From positions 49,193 through 113,192 of the forward strand of contig CAJNYU010002963.1 in assembly GCA_905331475.1 (NCBI GenBank): a stretch of DNA of 64,000 nucleotides. Direction: 5' to 3'. This document shows positions 49,301-61,868 of the stretch, piece by piece. Position numbers and translations under genes: made by a program. The DNA is from Rotaria socialis. Taxonomy: Eukaryota > Rotifera > Eurotatoria > Philodinida > Philodinidae. Within the stretch, counting starts at the first letter, position 1. Each line of letters begins with the position of its first letter. The notes beneath the pieces are model-generated. The model worked only from the letters and a program-made list of their open reading frames with translations. It was not told where the DNA came from and ran no database searches.

Positions 49301-49888
49301 TTGTATCAATCATAAAAGCAACAAATTTTGTACAAGGATAGAGAAGATGTATTGAAAGTAATTTGTTTCAATATAGCTAACCTATCAAATTTGAACGACT
49401 TGCTTTTTTTTTTTCAAAAAAATCTCAGCCTTTTCAATTGAATTTAGATAAGAAAATTTGAGTAATATCAAGATTTTCATGTCACTATATTGTCTACAAT
49501 GTTTTCAATTGTTTGAATCGAGTACTTCAACAAATTTTAACACGTCCTTGAAACGTGTCGAAACGGGTAATCTGATTGTAAACTTGACATACGCAATTGT
49601 TTAGATCGAAACTGAATTAATTTTAGCCTTATAAGGAGAAAATTTGGTTATAGATTCCAATCATTATTTACTGCAGTACTGTCTTACGTTAGACACTTGC
49701 TAATCTACGCATTTCGCATGTGTAAACAAACTTTCGACGCAATAGATGTTTATCGCCTCTGGGTGCTTTTCTTATAAACAAATCTTTGTAAAGAAAAATT
49801 TCAAACTAATTATTTTAACGTACTTCTTATCTTCCTTTTGTTGAGATTCCGGATGTGATTTCGAATTTTTACATGAGGCAGCGCCCAT
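46353..49888 (-). CDS. ARL13B: ARL13B-like ciliary small GTPase with long acidic tail
   Basis: Arf-family GTPase that in other animals acts in the ciliary membrane as exchange factor for ARL3. Exons: 49824-49888, 48511-48548, 48426-48458, 48088-48376, 47934-48030, 47167-47874, 46353-47111, giving 662 residues (human ARL13B has 428). The start MGAASCK offers Gly2 for myristoylation and a nearby Cys for palmitoylation. The P-loop is GLDDAGKTST and the switch II motif is DVSGEKK, where most Arfs have Gln and human ARL13B has Gly. The base-recognition motif is ANKQD. Past the GTPase, RKGFSWLIRTIDENYTQLN matches the ARL13 helix. The remaining 430 or so residues are Ser/Lys/Asp-rich, with runs of seven to ten Asp and repeated YSS.PKS-like blocks, and are probably unstructured. 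The closest relatives are ARL13A/B. The tail cannot be aligned to the vertebrate proline-rich region. Confidence 0.88.
48549..49823. other. First intron of the ARL13B-like gene
   Basis: 1.3-kb AT-rich intron with no recognisable feature on either strand. Confidence 0.5.
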
Positions 49889-50886
49889 TTTTGTAGCTTT
49901 AGTTCATTCTAAGTTGCAAATATATTTACCTAAAGCATAAAAGAAAGGAAAAAACTTAAAATCGTAAGTAGGGCGGCTAATCGACAAACAACCGAATGCT
50001 TTATTTTGCCATTTCTATTCTCTTTCTCTTTTGGTTTTGTCAAGAAAAAGAAGTTGACAACACAACACCATCCAAACGGCTTGCTCTATGGCAGCAACTA
50101 CCAAAAAAAAAATCTTTTTCAAGCAGAGGTCACCCAAAAACAAGAAGCTTTTGAATCGTTTTCAAGAATTATAACTATAGTTTAAGTTTGGCGTGGACTC
50201 CGATTTCCAATGTAATCAATGAATAGGAATCCATCGAATGAGTGACCTCATGATTATATATTTTTTATATATGAAAAAACCGCAACATGTTGGCATATGT
50301 ATTTATCTAGAATATCAAGTTTAGGTCACATGTATCTGTTCGTTGCGCTCCAATCACACGTAACAATGATACAAGCGGTGAATTAACATAAAAATATTCT
50401 TCTTCACTCACTAGCCTGAAAGCATACCGTCATTTAATCACACAAACTTCTTTGACAGACCAAATCGATCATATAATAGCAATGCTTTTAGGACATAATC
50501 ATGTCTGCTGTGCTCGATATCATTTTCGAAAAATAATTGAAACATAACTTCAGTGCAATAGTTATGTGGTTTCTCAACCGAATTCATCTAATAAACTTCG
50601 TTGTCAAAACTATTGCCATTTTATAGAAGTCCATCACTTCAATGACTTTTTGAAAGCAATAATTTTTTGTTAGTCATTCAGATTTATGAAAATCATGTAG
50701 ATGTCACCTGTAGATGATTGTGTTTTCTTTGATAGACCAATAGAGACCAGTCATACAGTACTCTGCCTAGTGATAGTGGAGTTCAATGGTAAACGAAGGA
50801 ATAACATCGATTTCTTATTTTCATTCTCACATATACGTAAAACTTCTTCGAGATCAATCCAATCAATTTTTCTTTAAAAATCAAAA
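49889..50886. other. Divergent spacer between ARL13B-like gene and CCT3
   Basis: About 1.0 kb between two start codons facing away from each other. It must hold both promoters. I see no clear TATA box or other gene. Confidence 0.5.
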
Positions 50887-53672
50887 ATGATGTATGGTGG
50901 TGGCGGTTCTCAACAAGTTATGATTCTAAGTATGTAAAATAACCGGTATGGAATAGATCGAGTTCGTTTCTTTTTTTTTTCTAGATGCAGGTACAAAACG
51001 AAATCAAGGGAAAAAAGCCCAAATGAGCAATATTTTCGCAGCTAAAGTATTGCCTTTTCTACCCCCCAATAATATAAATCACTACATTCTCTTTACAAGA
51101 CAATTGCTGATACGATTCGTACTTGTCTTGGTCCACGAGCAATGCTCAAAGTACGTTGTTTTTCTCTCGAGTAAAATTTTTTCTAAAATGATTATTTAAT
51201 AGATGGTACTTGATCCTATGGGTGGTATTGTTTTAACAAATGACGGCAATGCTATTCTACGTGAAGTATAACCTACAAGTTGAATCTTTCAACTCGTTTT
51301 TTACGATTTATTCAGATTCAAGTTCAACATCCTGCTGGTAAATCAATGATTGAAATCAGTCGAACACAAGATGAAGAAGTTGGCGATGGTACAACAAGTG
51401 TTATTATTTTAGGTAAATTTTGCCCTATGACGTTTAGAATAAACAAAATAAAATGTTTGTTATTTAGCTGGTGAATTACTAGCTCAAACAGAGCAATATC
51501 TTCAACAAGGTTTACATGCAACAGTAATTATTCGTGCTTATCGAAAAGCCCTTGAAGATTGTGTTGAAATAATGAGAACAAAAGCTAGTATACCAATTGA
51601 TATTAACAATCGTGAGGAAATGCTACGCGTTGTTAAAAGTTGTATTGGCACAAAATATTTATCAAGATGGTATGTTTGAAATTTTATTTTTCTTATATAA
51701 CTAAATTAAATTAGGAGTGATTTGGCTTGTCAAATATCACTTGATGCTGTACAAACTGTAATGATCGATGAGAATGGACGCAAAGAAATTGATATTAAAC
51801 GATATGCTCGTTTTGAAAAGGTTTGCTATTAATTTATATTATTCTCTATCGTAACTTATTTTTTTTCTCAATTTAGATACCAGGTGGTTCCATTGAAGAT
51901 TCATGTCTACTTAAAGGAGTTATGCTTAATAAAGATGTTCTTCATCCAAAAATGAGAAGGTACTACAAGGAGACTGATAAACTAAAAAATAATTACAATC
52001 TATTATTTTAATTGTCTACTTAGACGCATTGAAAATCCACGCATTATTTTACTGGATTGTTCACTTGAATACAAGAAAGGTGAAAGTCAAACATCCCTCG
52101 AATTTAGTGGTGAACCTGATTTTACGTACGTATAAATGAATTTTTATTTTGAGAAATATTACAAAAATATCTGTCACGGGAGGTTACTTGTTTGTTTGTG
52201 TGTGTAACAATGGTAGAGGCTAGTTGCCAAGTAATATGGGGTTACTTTTTTTGTTGGTTGTGTGTAACGGTGACAGAGAGGCTGGTTACTACGGTCAGTA
52301 ATGGTAACCTCTTGCCCATTCTCCCTGGGTTGCTAATATACAATGAACATGATGATGAACTCAATAATGTCTTTGATGAGGGGGGCGAGGCGTCCAAAAA
52401 TTTTGCCGTCTTATATTTTTCTCACTTCTAAAACTACTATAATATGACCCAGTTCATACTCTCGTTATTACAACTGATTCTAGGATTTTTGAAAAATCTT
52501 GAATTCATTTCATTTTTTAATAGCCGTATGTTACAATTGGAAGAAGAAAGCATTCGTGAAATGTGTCAAGATATCATTGCTCTTAAACCTGACGTTATTG
52601 TTACTGAAAAGGGAATATCTGGTAAGAGGAAAAACAAATTCTTTACATTTTCTGTTTGAAAAATAATGGAATTTAGATGTTGCTATTCACTTTTTGGCTG
52701 CTGCTGGTATATCGGCTTTACGTCGTGCAAAGAAATCCGACAATAATCGAATCTCACGAGCAACTGGTGCTAGCATTGTCAATGAGACATCCGATTTGAA
52801 AGAACAAGATGTTGGTACAGGTTGTGGCTTATTTGAAATAAGAAAAATTGGCGACGAGTAAGAATAGATGAAAGTTAATCTATCCGGAAATATTCTTATC
52901 ATCTTTCTTTAGATATTATGCATTCTTCGATCAATGTAAAAATCCGAAAGCTTGCACAATCATCTTACGTGGTGCAAATAAAGATGTTTTAAATGAAATC
53001 GAACGAAATTTTCATGATGCAATGAATGTAACACGCAACGTCATGCTTGAACCACGATTAACACCAGGTGGGGGCGCTGTTGAAATGGCGCTTTCTAGGT
53101 TTTATTTTCCAACAGTCAATGTTTTGTTTCAATAATTTTTGTTTTATTTCAGAGCCCTCGATGTCATGAGTAACAGTCAGAGTGACGTGAAAGATGATTT
53201 TTTTCAAGGAGTTGAAAAATATCCTTATAAAGCAGTTAGTCGTGCATTGGAAATTATTCCGCGAACATTAATACAAAATTGTGGTGCTAATGTTATAAAA
53301 CAGTTAACAGTACTTCGTGCTAAACATCATCAAGAAGCAGATCAATTTTCATGGGGCATTGATGGTGAAACTGGTCAAATAGTTGATATGCATCAATTTG
53401 GAATATGGGAACCGATTGCTGTTAAAATGCAAACAATCAAAACAGCCATTGAAGTAAAATAATATATTTGTTGGCATCATTTTTGTGTTCAGAAAACTTT
53501 AATTCTGTTTTTTTTCTTCTTTTAGACCGCTATTTTATTACTTCGCATTGATGACATTGTATCAGGTACAAAGAAAGCAAGTACTTTAACAGAAGGATCA
53601 GGACAAGGTGACGGAAAGCGAAAGAAAGACGAAGAAGAGAACAAAGCAACCGACGAATCGAATAAAGATTGA
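50887..53672 (+). CDS. CCT3: T-complex protein 1 subunit gamma (CCT3)
   Basis: One of eight subunits of the cytosolic CCT/TRiC chaperonin that folds actin, tubulin and other proteins with ATP. Exons: 50887-50929, 50985-51046, 51100-51150, 51203-51265, 51316-51412, 51468-51669, 51715-51820, 51877-51959, 52024-52125, 52524-52621, 52677-52857, 52913-53098, 53153-53453, 53526-53672. They give 573 residues (human 545). Signatures visible are TIADTIRTCLGPRAMLK, LDPMGGIVLTNDGNAIL, the ATP motif DEEVGDGTTSVII, SLEYKKGESQT, KPDVIVTEKGIS, PGGGAVEMA and RIDDIVSGTKK. The wording HPAGKSMIEISRTQDEEVGD is nearly that of vertebrate gamma subunits, so subunit identity is secure. Two ATGs open the frame (MMYGGGG), and I chose the first. 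The C-terminal tail is longer and Lys/Glu-rich (KRKKDEEENKATDE). Confidence 0.97.
52182..52305. repeat. Imperfect tandem duplication in CCT3 intron 9
   Basis: GGTTACTTGTTTGTTTGTGT starting at 52182 recurs from 52240 as GGTTACTTTTTTTGTTGGTT, about 58 bases apart, with a third partial GGTTACT near 52283. The stretch has higher GC than the other introns of this gene. The remainder of the intron has no feature. Confidence 0.5.
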
Positions 53673-53873
53673 GATGAACATGCAAATAAGTCAATGAACC
53701 AATGTCCACTTTTTTTTAACCATACAAAGAGTTGTGCATTTTTGCAAAGTTTTTCATCTATTTTATTATTATTGTTATTGTTGATTATATTTACTCTTCA
53801 AGAACAAACGTTCGATACGTAAAACAAATGAAATGAATACCGGAATTTTTTGATCACGTTTTATGTATAAACT

Positions 53874-53879
53874 AATAAA
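53874..53879 (+). promoter_or_regulatory. Poly(A) signal AATAAA of CCT3
   Basis: AATAAA about 200 bases after the CCT3 stop, followed by an A run. Confidence 0.45.
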
Positions 53880-54798
53880 AAAAAAAAACAAGAAAAGTCA
53901 AGCTTTAAAAAAAATGTTTTCTTCTCGAAGCTGTCTCGCGAACACAACATAACTGTGTCCATCATAATTCACGTACTAAATTTCAAAGAATAAGATAATA
54001 AAGAATAGATGTGAATATGGCGTCAGTGAACATTAAAAATGAAAATACAATATCGAACGACTTTGTAATTCATTTTTTTCAATCTATGAAGCCTAAAAAT
54101 TTGAACAAGATCAAAATTGGACTAATATCTATGTAATGGTACATGTATACTTCAGATATTTTTTTAATTTCTGTGTTGTAATATATACAACATTCTCTCA
54201 GTTTTTTTTTGTATTAAATGTTGAATACCTAAAACATATGAAACGAAAAGATTTCGATGATTCTTCAATTCAAATAGGGAAACGTGGTAGAATTGTGCTA
54301 TGAAAAGTAATATAAGTGAGATGAAATAATGATTTCATATTCTAGTAATTAAGTGATACGATAAATGAGCATATATTAGGAGCAAGCGAGAGAATTTTAA
54401 AAGAGAACAGATGATTTCCACTGTTCTAAAGCTGATAAAAAATAAGAGTATTTAAGATTTTTTTCAACAAAATGAGCGAATATTTCTAAATGAACAACAA
54501 TCAATTCACACACGACGAAACAACTGTCAACATTTTAACTGAAAAATTACACTTTAGATTTCAAACAGTTACGTGCAATGAAAAACACTCTTGCATTTTT
54601 TTCTTTAGCTCAAAATACTATATTTTGCAATTGTTTTCTATTATGTTACCTGACCTTATAAGTCTTGCTTGGACTACTTTTACTTTCGTTCAATAGTATG
54701 TGAAGAAATAGAAATCCGTTCCATATTTTCAGACACCAAAACATGTTTCCAAAGTGAAGAGCGTTAACACTGTGCCCATCGTTAAAAAAGAAAGGACT
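53880..54798. other. Convergent spacer between CCT3 and the methyltransferase
   Basis: AT-rich sequence between two genes transcribed toward each other. No coding or repeat feature supported. Confidence 0.5.
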
Positions 54799-54804
54799 TT
54801 TATT
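54799..54804 (-). promoter_or_regulatory. Poly(A) signal AATAAA of the O-methyltransferase
   Basis: AATAAA on the minus strand, 55 bases after the stop codon. Confidence 0.45.
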
Positions 54805-54859
54805 CAAATAATGTTTAGAGAGGGATTTTCAAACAAATTGTTTTTGCGTTTTGTAGGGT

Positions 54860-55656
54860 CTATTTTTTTCTGCAAAGCGTTGTACCATCGCCAAGACGTA
54901 GAAAACTGATGTCAACGCGTTGATCATCTCTGATGAAGTCGTTCGTCGTTCTAATGGCAACTGTTTGCTCACTTGTATCAGTTTCATCTACAACACGTCC
55001 ACCCCACAATGTGTTGTCGACTGCGATCAGTCCATTGGAACGAAGTAACCGCATGGACAGTTTGTAGTACTCCAGATAATTAACTTTGTCAGCATCGATA
55101 AAAACAAAATCGAACGATCCTTCACCGTATTCTTCAATCAATTTTTCTAGCGTTTCAATAGCTGGTCCAACTCTCAAACTAATTTTGTCCCGGACACCTG
55201 CTTTAGCCCACAGGTCTTGACGAATATATTGATCATCAATATCACATGTAACCAGTTTACCATCAGATGGTAAAGCGAGTGCAATGGCCATTGATGTATA
55301 TCCAGTAAATGTACCGATTTCAACTAAAATAATCGTAAGCAAAGTTTTGTTTTGTCTTAATAGGATTTAGATAGAAGAAAAAAAACCTTACTGCATCGTT
55401 TGCAATTCATAAGTCGAATGAGGACTTGAAAGAATTGAGCTTCATCAAGTGAACCAAGCATCTGTGAATGTTCTAATATTAAACAAAAGGAAGATATCAT
55501 CATCATCATTATCATAGAAGAAATCTGATGACTACCTGGTAGAGATTTAGTGTATTCAATCAACTCGAGCTGTTCAGTTGTGAAATGAAGTGAATGTTCA
55601 TAAATGTATTGACTAATAGGATCTCCTAACTTCTGGATCTTGCTGTAGAAAGTCAT
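54860..55656 (-). CDS. Cation-dependent O-methyltransferase (caffeoyl-CoA/COMTD1 family)
   Basis: SAM-dependent methyltransferase of the Methyltransf_3 family, which transfers methyl to catechol-type hydroxyls using a divalent metal. Exons: 55536-55656, 55392-55472, 54860-55323, giving 221 residues, the usual family length. The N-terminal helices read DPISQYIYEHSLHFTTEQ. The SAM-binding motif I is IEIGTFTGYTSMAIALALP and begins across the second intron. Motif II is VTCDIDDQYI. The metal-binding residues appear in FVFIDADKVNYLEYY and LIAVDNTLWGGRVVD. The C-terminus RLGDGTTLCRKK is standard for the family. No signal or membrane anchor is seen, whereas vertebrate COMTD1 has an N-terminal membrane segment, so this is more like the soluble bacterial and plant enzymes. 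Substrate unknown. Confidence 0.93.
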
Positions 55657-56851
55657 ACTTTGATAGTCTATTGTAATAACAAATGTTTCAATGTAACTCG
55701 ATGTAATGTGTGCTTGCTTTGTGTCGACACCACAATCTTCGTTATTTCTTTTATCAAAATTTTACGACTCAATTATCTCTCTTGTATTCTGAAGCAACAC
55801 ATTTACTCTCGCGTGTGGATATATCATGCTCTTTCATGGAGTCATACTAATAGAATAGACAACAAATAAAATTTAAAAAAAGAAATTTTCAAATGATAAG
55901 CAGTGTTGTTTGATGGACAGTTCACTGACAGATAACCGTCGGTGCATTTCTTTTGCACTTAAATTTAATTGTAGATTTTTTTTCTCTATGATATAAAACA
56001 ACAAATACCAATGTTCACTCTAAGATTGATTTCTATTTCATTAACTTACTTCTGTACTTGTGATACGTAAGCCAGAAATTACAGTGAAATAAAATATATT
56101 GATAAATCAACTATAATTGAATCGATGATGTATTCATCTCACGTCATTGATTAAACAACAGATCTTCTACGTATTTCATTGTTAACCAATGGAAATTGTT
56201 CATCATATGTTTGTATCAATACTGTGGGCCAGATATATAATATTGAAATACATTACAAAAATTTCAGAAAATCAAAAGTAAATAGCGCAGTCAATACATA
56301 CAGAATACCACGAATCGAAGTACAAGTAGTCATATGGTGGTAGTGGGTTAGTTCATGTATTTTAAAAAGATTGAGTTCAACTTATCACTTTAATTTTAAC
56401 TGTCAGTAGTCGTTTTTACAGATAAGAGTTGCGAAGAAAATGCTGCCATGAATAAGAAAAAAAACGCAACTATTTGACTGAAAAATCAATATGTGGTAAT
56501 GATGACGTATATCTGATAATTTCAAGATTAAGTCGAATTTTTATAATTTTCGATCTCCTTTCTGTTTTTTATTCATAATGTTGCTATATTTATTCGTGCA
56601 TACCGATTTAAAATATTATTTATATTTAGTAGAAGAAATGCATTTTATGATAGTAGGAGAAGTTCCAAAAGCAACTTCTCTTACTTTTCACATAAAAATT
56701 AAAGTATTTGAAAAATAATTAACTTTCACATTTTAATCAATTGAAAATAAATCACAACCAAAAACTAATTATTTCTTATGATTACATGATTCGAATAAGA
56801 ATAGCAAAAACAAAATGAAGTGTTCAATGATGATCAATATAAAGAAGAGGA
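55657..56851. other. Intergenic, AT-rich
   Basis: Promoter side of the methyltransferase and 3' flank of the decayed NHL copy. No other feature seen. Confidence 0.5.
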
Positions 56852-57670
56852 TCAATAGGGTTTTATATCAAATCGTTGGATCCGATGATTCTGATGATCA
56901 GCAACATGGAGATTACCATATCGATCGAAAAACACAAGCATAAAGGTCGATTTAACTGATTCGATTGTGCTCCAGCATTATTTCCACCAGCAATTAGTAC
57001 TACTCCATTATGTCAGCGCACTACTCGATTGTTGGCTAAGTCTGCCACGTAAATTCTACCTAATTGATCGACAATTATTCCATTGGGACATGACAACTGT
57101 GTTCAATCGGTACCGTCTTCTCGATTATCGGCTACAATGATTCCTTCTTGTGCATCTTTAGTCCACTTCGTCACACGATGATTAAATGTATCTGGCACGT
57201 AAACTGATTGATTTTGATCAACTATGCGGTAAGTAGGAAAATTGGGTTGATTGAAATCACGACTGTTCCCGTTGCCACCTGCTACCAACGTACCTTATGA
57301 ATCTCCCAATTGATATCGTCTTACTTCCTGTTTATCACAATTAGATGCATAGAATTTTTTTTGATTATCTATCGCCAATTGAGTATAATCGATATTATCG
57401 ATGATTGTTTCTTGGTTTCTGTCATGCTGACGAAACCGTCGCATCACTCGTTGATTTCCTTGTCCGTTACCATCAGCTACTACTTGACCGAGTGCTGCAT
57501 CGTAATTCCTTTGCACTATACGATCATTCCCCAGGTCAGTAATGAAAATAGTTTGGTTATCATCCACATACACACCAAAAGGACTTGAGAGTTGATTTAA
57601 TGAACTGCCATCACCTTGGCCACCAGCAACATTCTCACGGCACTGACACGAATATTTGGAAGTGATCGGG
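56852..57670 (-). pseudogene. Decayed NHL beta-propeller
   Basis: Six propeller blades of NHL type can be read. Examples are VAGGQGDGSSLNQLSSPFGV, VDDNQTIFITDLGNDRIVQ, IYVADLANNRVVR, and a final blade VADHQNHRIQRFDIKPY. The reading is broken by in-frame stops at 57295 (after RRYQLGDS), 57103 (after EDGTD) and 57012, where a Trp-like TGG has become TGA. A frameshift lies before FFDRYGNLHV near 56915. A possible acceptor at 57671 would join it to the RING/TRAF exons upstream at 58019. NHL propellers bind RNA or protein. This copy cannot make a full one. Confidence 0.75.
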
Positions 57671-58018
57671 CTTCAGTAGAAAAAAAAACAAAGATTTCTA
57701 TTCATCAAGGACGATAAAGACAAGTTGAAAGATTAATTTCCTTCAACTAAACGATGGAGAATGTTCACAAATAATACGTTTCTCGGAAGTTCAATTAACA
57801 GTAGATTAAGAAAAAGGAATTTTATTGTTTGGATATTCGATTTTTATGAGAAAATACATGATTGAAGTACTCATTTCAGAGATGTCACCATTAGATTTTA
57901 ACAAAATGAAGCTCTCTTTCTCTACAGATTTTCTTTTCTCATACTATTTCTAAAGTCATGGTTTAAGTTCTATAGATTGTTTTCTCAAAAACCGTTCACA
58001 AGCAAAAATTCAACTTAC

Positions 58019-58626
58019 GCCAGAGTGTTCTCGCTCCTGTGAGCTGTAAAATTCGCTCTTCACATTCTTGACGAAACTTTTAAAATGTTCGTTTATGTTC
58101 TTGTAAATTTTCTTTGTTTTTTTCATCGAGTAGTTGAAATTTTTCTTGTAATTGTCGAAGTTGTTCTCTGACACAGATAAGATCAGTATGAAGTGTAGTA
58201 GCATCAAATTGCTTACAAACAATTTTACAATTTGGACATGTTGATTCGACCATTGGACAATGAGTTTCATGTTCATTTAAGTCCTTTTTCAACATCTGTA
58301 ACTTACAACCTGAGCATTCTTGAGGTCGATAATCACAATGAGTCTCATGTTTCTCAAGTACTTCGTATGAAACAAGCTATATAATAAAACATCAATGAAT
58401 GACTCTCAGCGAGCTAATAACTGACCTTTTCGCAACCATTCGATTGATAAATACAAGAAATTTGTAATTTGACTAAGTGATTAGCAACGAACCGAGGACC
58501 CAGATGTTCGATGAATTCACCGCATCGTATGTATTGATACAACGTGAACAGAAAGGAGTCTCACATGATTGACAACCGATGAGTTTCCACAGGATATTAT
58601 GACATACTTGTGCCAATAATGCATGG
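58019..58626 (-). pseudogene. Decayed RING/TRAF-type zinc-finger exons
   Basis: The upstream part reads a RING-like core, LIGCQSCETPFCSRCINTY, then shifts frame at about 58524 into RCGEFIEHLGPRFVANHLVK and ISCIYQSNGCEK. After a GT-AG intron (about 58378-58426) it reads TRAF-type fingers HETHCDYRPQECSGCK and HETHCPMVESTCPNCKIVC. A coiled coil, REQLRQLQEKFQLLDEKNKE, follows. A TAA breaks the frame between EHKRTF and KFRQECEERILQ. The last exon ends at a good donor, GTAAGT, at 58018. The organisation resembles NRDP1/TRAF-like E3 ligases. The frameshift and stop make it non-functional as read. Confidence 0.65.
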
Positions 58627-58661
58627 ACATCATTTATTGTTCACATATTTACGTTTCCATT

Positions 58662-59104
58662 TATTTGGAATATCCTCTGATCCGGTATTAGGAAGGAGGA
58701 ATACGTTATGATGAGTGTTATGCAATAGGCCATAGGCCTTGCATAACTCTTTACTGTCATCAATCTATCTGGTTTATTTCTTAATGTTATCCATCTACTT
58801 TTATGTAACCTGATTACATCTTTAGACATAACCTACGTAATGCGCATATGCCTATTATATCTTTTTCTATTCTTCTCTCTCGTGTGCACGCATATAAAGC
58901 GAGTATATTGTATTATACACGAGAACTGGAAAAGAATTAGAACTGGAACAGAACTGGAAAATTGGAGAATGGAGTAGTGTAACTAACATCTTGTATACAC
59001 CGAGGATAGCGGTAACGCTACTCTTCCAGTTTCTCTTTGTGATCACAAATAAAAATAAATACTGCAGTAGTAACGAATATAAACTATCCACTTATCATCA
59101 AACA
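58662..59104 (-). mobile_element. Possible solo LTR of a retrotransposon (strand uncertain)
   Basis: The block begins TATTTGG and ends TCAAACA, near-inverted ends like the TGTTTGG..CCAAACA of LTRs. Read on the plus strand it contains TATAAA (58893-58898) followed about 155 bases later by AATAAA (59048-59059), the promoter and polyadenylation order expected in an LTR. Repeats of GAACTGGAA (58921-58960) and a hairpin GGCCATAGGCC lie within it. The flanks CCATT and AAATT match only partly, so the ends are unsure. The signals favour plus-strand orientation even though strand is not proven. Confidence 0.35.
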
Positions 59105-61868
59105 AAATTCGTTACAATACTGAACATTGAATATCATGGACATCGATAAGAGATGGTCCTTGAACACGAACAGAAGAAAGTCCTTCGTCGTCTGTGGACG
59201 TCATCGAAATATCGCAGAATAGCATTTTTCATGACGTTTCCCACCCATATTCTCAGTGATAAACTTTTAAGAAACAATGAAAAAAAGTAAAACAACACGT
59301 AGAAACATTTGCTTGACTAAAACTACCATTGATCCAATGTTTACATAATCGAAATTACATGAGACGTGCAATTATTTACGTTTTCTTATTGTTATAAAAC
59401 GCATGAGTCGCACTATTCAATAGCAAAAACGAAAAAGATTACTGCCTGTCCTATGACCAGTGAATATTATGTTACTTGTATACAAGAGTTTAGTATGCTG
59501 CAATAAAAATAAAGTCAAAGTATATGAGAAAAAATGCAATTCAATGGATAACAATGAAGACAAATTAAAGATAAGTACATGCATTGTATGTAAAAAGCAA
59601 GGAAGAATACTATGATTCATTGAAGCACATGTAAACAGAACTACTGATATGTCAAATCACATGACACGTAGAGAATATGAAAAAACTAAATGCGTTTGGA
59701 AATGCTAATAATAGACAAAGAAAATCATGTTTTTAGTGCACAAGATAATCAGGGAAAATCAAGACGATAAAATCGAAAGAGGTCTTGAATACAATCTCTT
59801 TTAAATCACATAGATCATTTTTAATCAACGATGACAACAGGAAGAAAATACAACTTTATTTTTCAATCTCAAAGCTATGGTAGAAACATTATTATGTGAG
59901 TTTGTCTGATGCAAATGATTCTCGTTCATAGATTTTCTTTTGGACAGAGACAAGCATGAAGATAGATTTCACAGTAAGTTGGTTTTGAACAGATGCTTTT
60001 AAATTATAACATGCATGGCTATCAGTTAAGCAGCAATTATGTGCTAACATTGAAATTTTAGCTCTTTTTGGTATATTAACTTACGAGGGAGAACCACCAA
60101 GTGTTCAATCGCTTTTACGTTGAAACTACTTAGATTATGTAGCTCCCAAGGAACTATGAATATGCTAAAAATATTTTGGGCGGATAGCTTATTGTTACGA
60201 AAATAGGCCTTTTTTATTGTATTTTTTAATTATTGTCGTAACCCCCTTCAGAAACATTCGAAAATTGATTTTCAAATTTCAACTTGTAATTTGATGTAGC
60301 AATACATCTCAACGAGAGTAATGTTTTTTGAATACTTTTGATCGTTGAATTTATTTGTTTTATTAAATCTGCTACTTCATTTGAAGATGTGTGGGCGGCG
60401 CAAGCTAAAGTTTCTAGGGGTAGCAATAAGTTTATTAAACCGATAATGTTTAATCAATTTTCTATGTGCCAAAGAAATAGTTTTGCATCAAATAGCAAAC
60501 AATAAAAGCAAACCTTTTTACAGAAATTGCTAGAAAAATCGCTTACGGCTTCTACTAGAATATCTATGACTCCAGAATAATAAATTCTAAACATGTCAAC
60601 TCTTTTTGCTGTTGTATAGATCTTTCATTAACGGTTTGAATGCACACGTGATAATAGAAAATTCGCTGCACATACCTCGCGAAGTAGATTTATTTTGAAA
60701 GAAGACTGAAAAATCTTATGAAAATCAGAGTGAAAAAACCTATAATATACGATTCGATACATCTTTATGTCCTCTTTTAAACTGTGAAGATCACAGCTCT
60801 CTATCTTGTTCCAATGAAAAGTTACTCAAAAATGCAGGCTTTTTAATTTTGATATTAAGTGAAGATTGATCAAGTGCCGTAGAAAAAAAGAGCATTGTTT
60901 TCTCTATCACTATATGAAAAAAGAAAATTGCTTCAAGCTTTATATACGGAAATACAGTATTGACAACACTACTTTTGGACTGTTCGTAGTACATCATAAA
61001 AAAATCGAATTGAATATAAAACAGTGGAAATAAATCAAGAGTTTCTTTGTATCAGGAGAGGAAGCGAAAAAATAGTTTTTGTTTCTCCAACCATGTAATG
61101 CAAACCGACATCAAACTTGACACAAATAAATGTTAGACATACATGATGAAAGTAGAGCCTCAGGAGAAAATAAAACAAGGCTCATCGTGTATAAGCGTTC
61201 TTCTAACAATTATCGAAATGTGTATTATTAGGAGTAGCAATTGATACCCCTCGCATAGCTGGCGCGCCGCCTATGCTTCAGCAGATAATAGATTCATCTA
61301 GGAGCGTAATTCGTTCATGAAACTGAAATAATATTGGTCTCATTTCATCAATATGATCCCAATAATTTAGAAAAGTTCTAGATGTATCCGTTTAGCACAC
61401 TAAATACAAGAAAATGACATTTGAACTTGCTGTACATCACCAAAGAAAGAATAGATTGACACTGTCCAAAAAATGTTGGAACAGCATTACTATCACGCTT
61501 TTTGTTCTACATCGTCCTTCTCTTTCTGCTATTTGTTTTGCCTTACGTGAATAAGCTCTTTTCTCATTTTATTTTATGCAATTCTATTTGCTCATGTACT
61601 AATTGGTTTGCTGATAATCATGAATTTGATGATCGAATGTATCCAGTTTTGGTGATCATTACGCATCAAATAAATTTACGGATCAAAAATATTTGTATCA
61701 AAATAGAAAATAGTATTATATTGTAATGCAGCTTGTTTTATTTATTTTAAATCTTTTTTCATTTAAAATGAATTTTATTTTCGTCTTGAAAATTTTTTTT
61801 TTCTTTGAATAATTCAGATTGAATAAAAAGAGTGATATAAGAACCATTCCACATAATCCACAATCGAT
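59105..61868. other. AT-rich intergenic stretch
   Basis: Largely featureless apart from the doubtful exon at 60226-60413. A short GC-rich island surrounds GCTGGCGCGCCGCC at about 61258-61272 and has a short open stretch on both strands, but no recognisable product. Confidence 0.4.
60226..60413 (-). CDS. Possible 3' exon of an unrecognised gene
   Basis: A plausible acceptor (CTACCCCTAG) at 60414 opens a frame reading ETLACAAHTSSNEVADLI and then KQINSTIKSIQKTLLSL, which looks helical. It ends SEGGYDNN and TAA, with AATAAA only about a dozen bases beyond. Composition looks coding, but I find no upstream exon and recognise no family. It could also be a transposon remnant. Confidence 0.2.

Noticed and set aside
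57310..57588. 92-codon plus-strand frame
   Set aside because: It is the antisense shadow of the NHL blades.
61258..61275. GC-rich island GGCGCGCC as a promoter or gene start
   Set aside because: Too short and isolated; neither strand gives a recognisable product or splice context.
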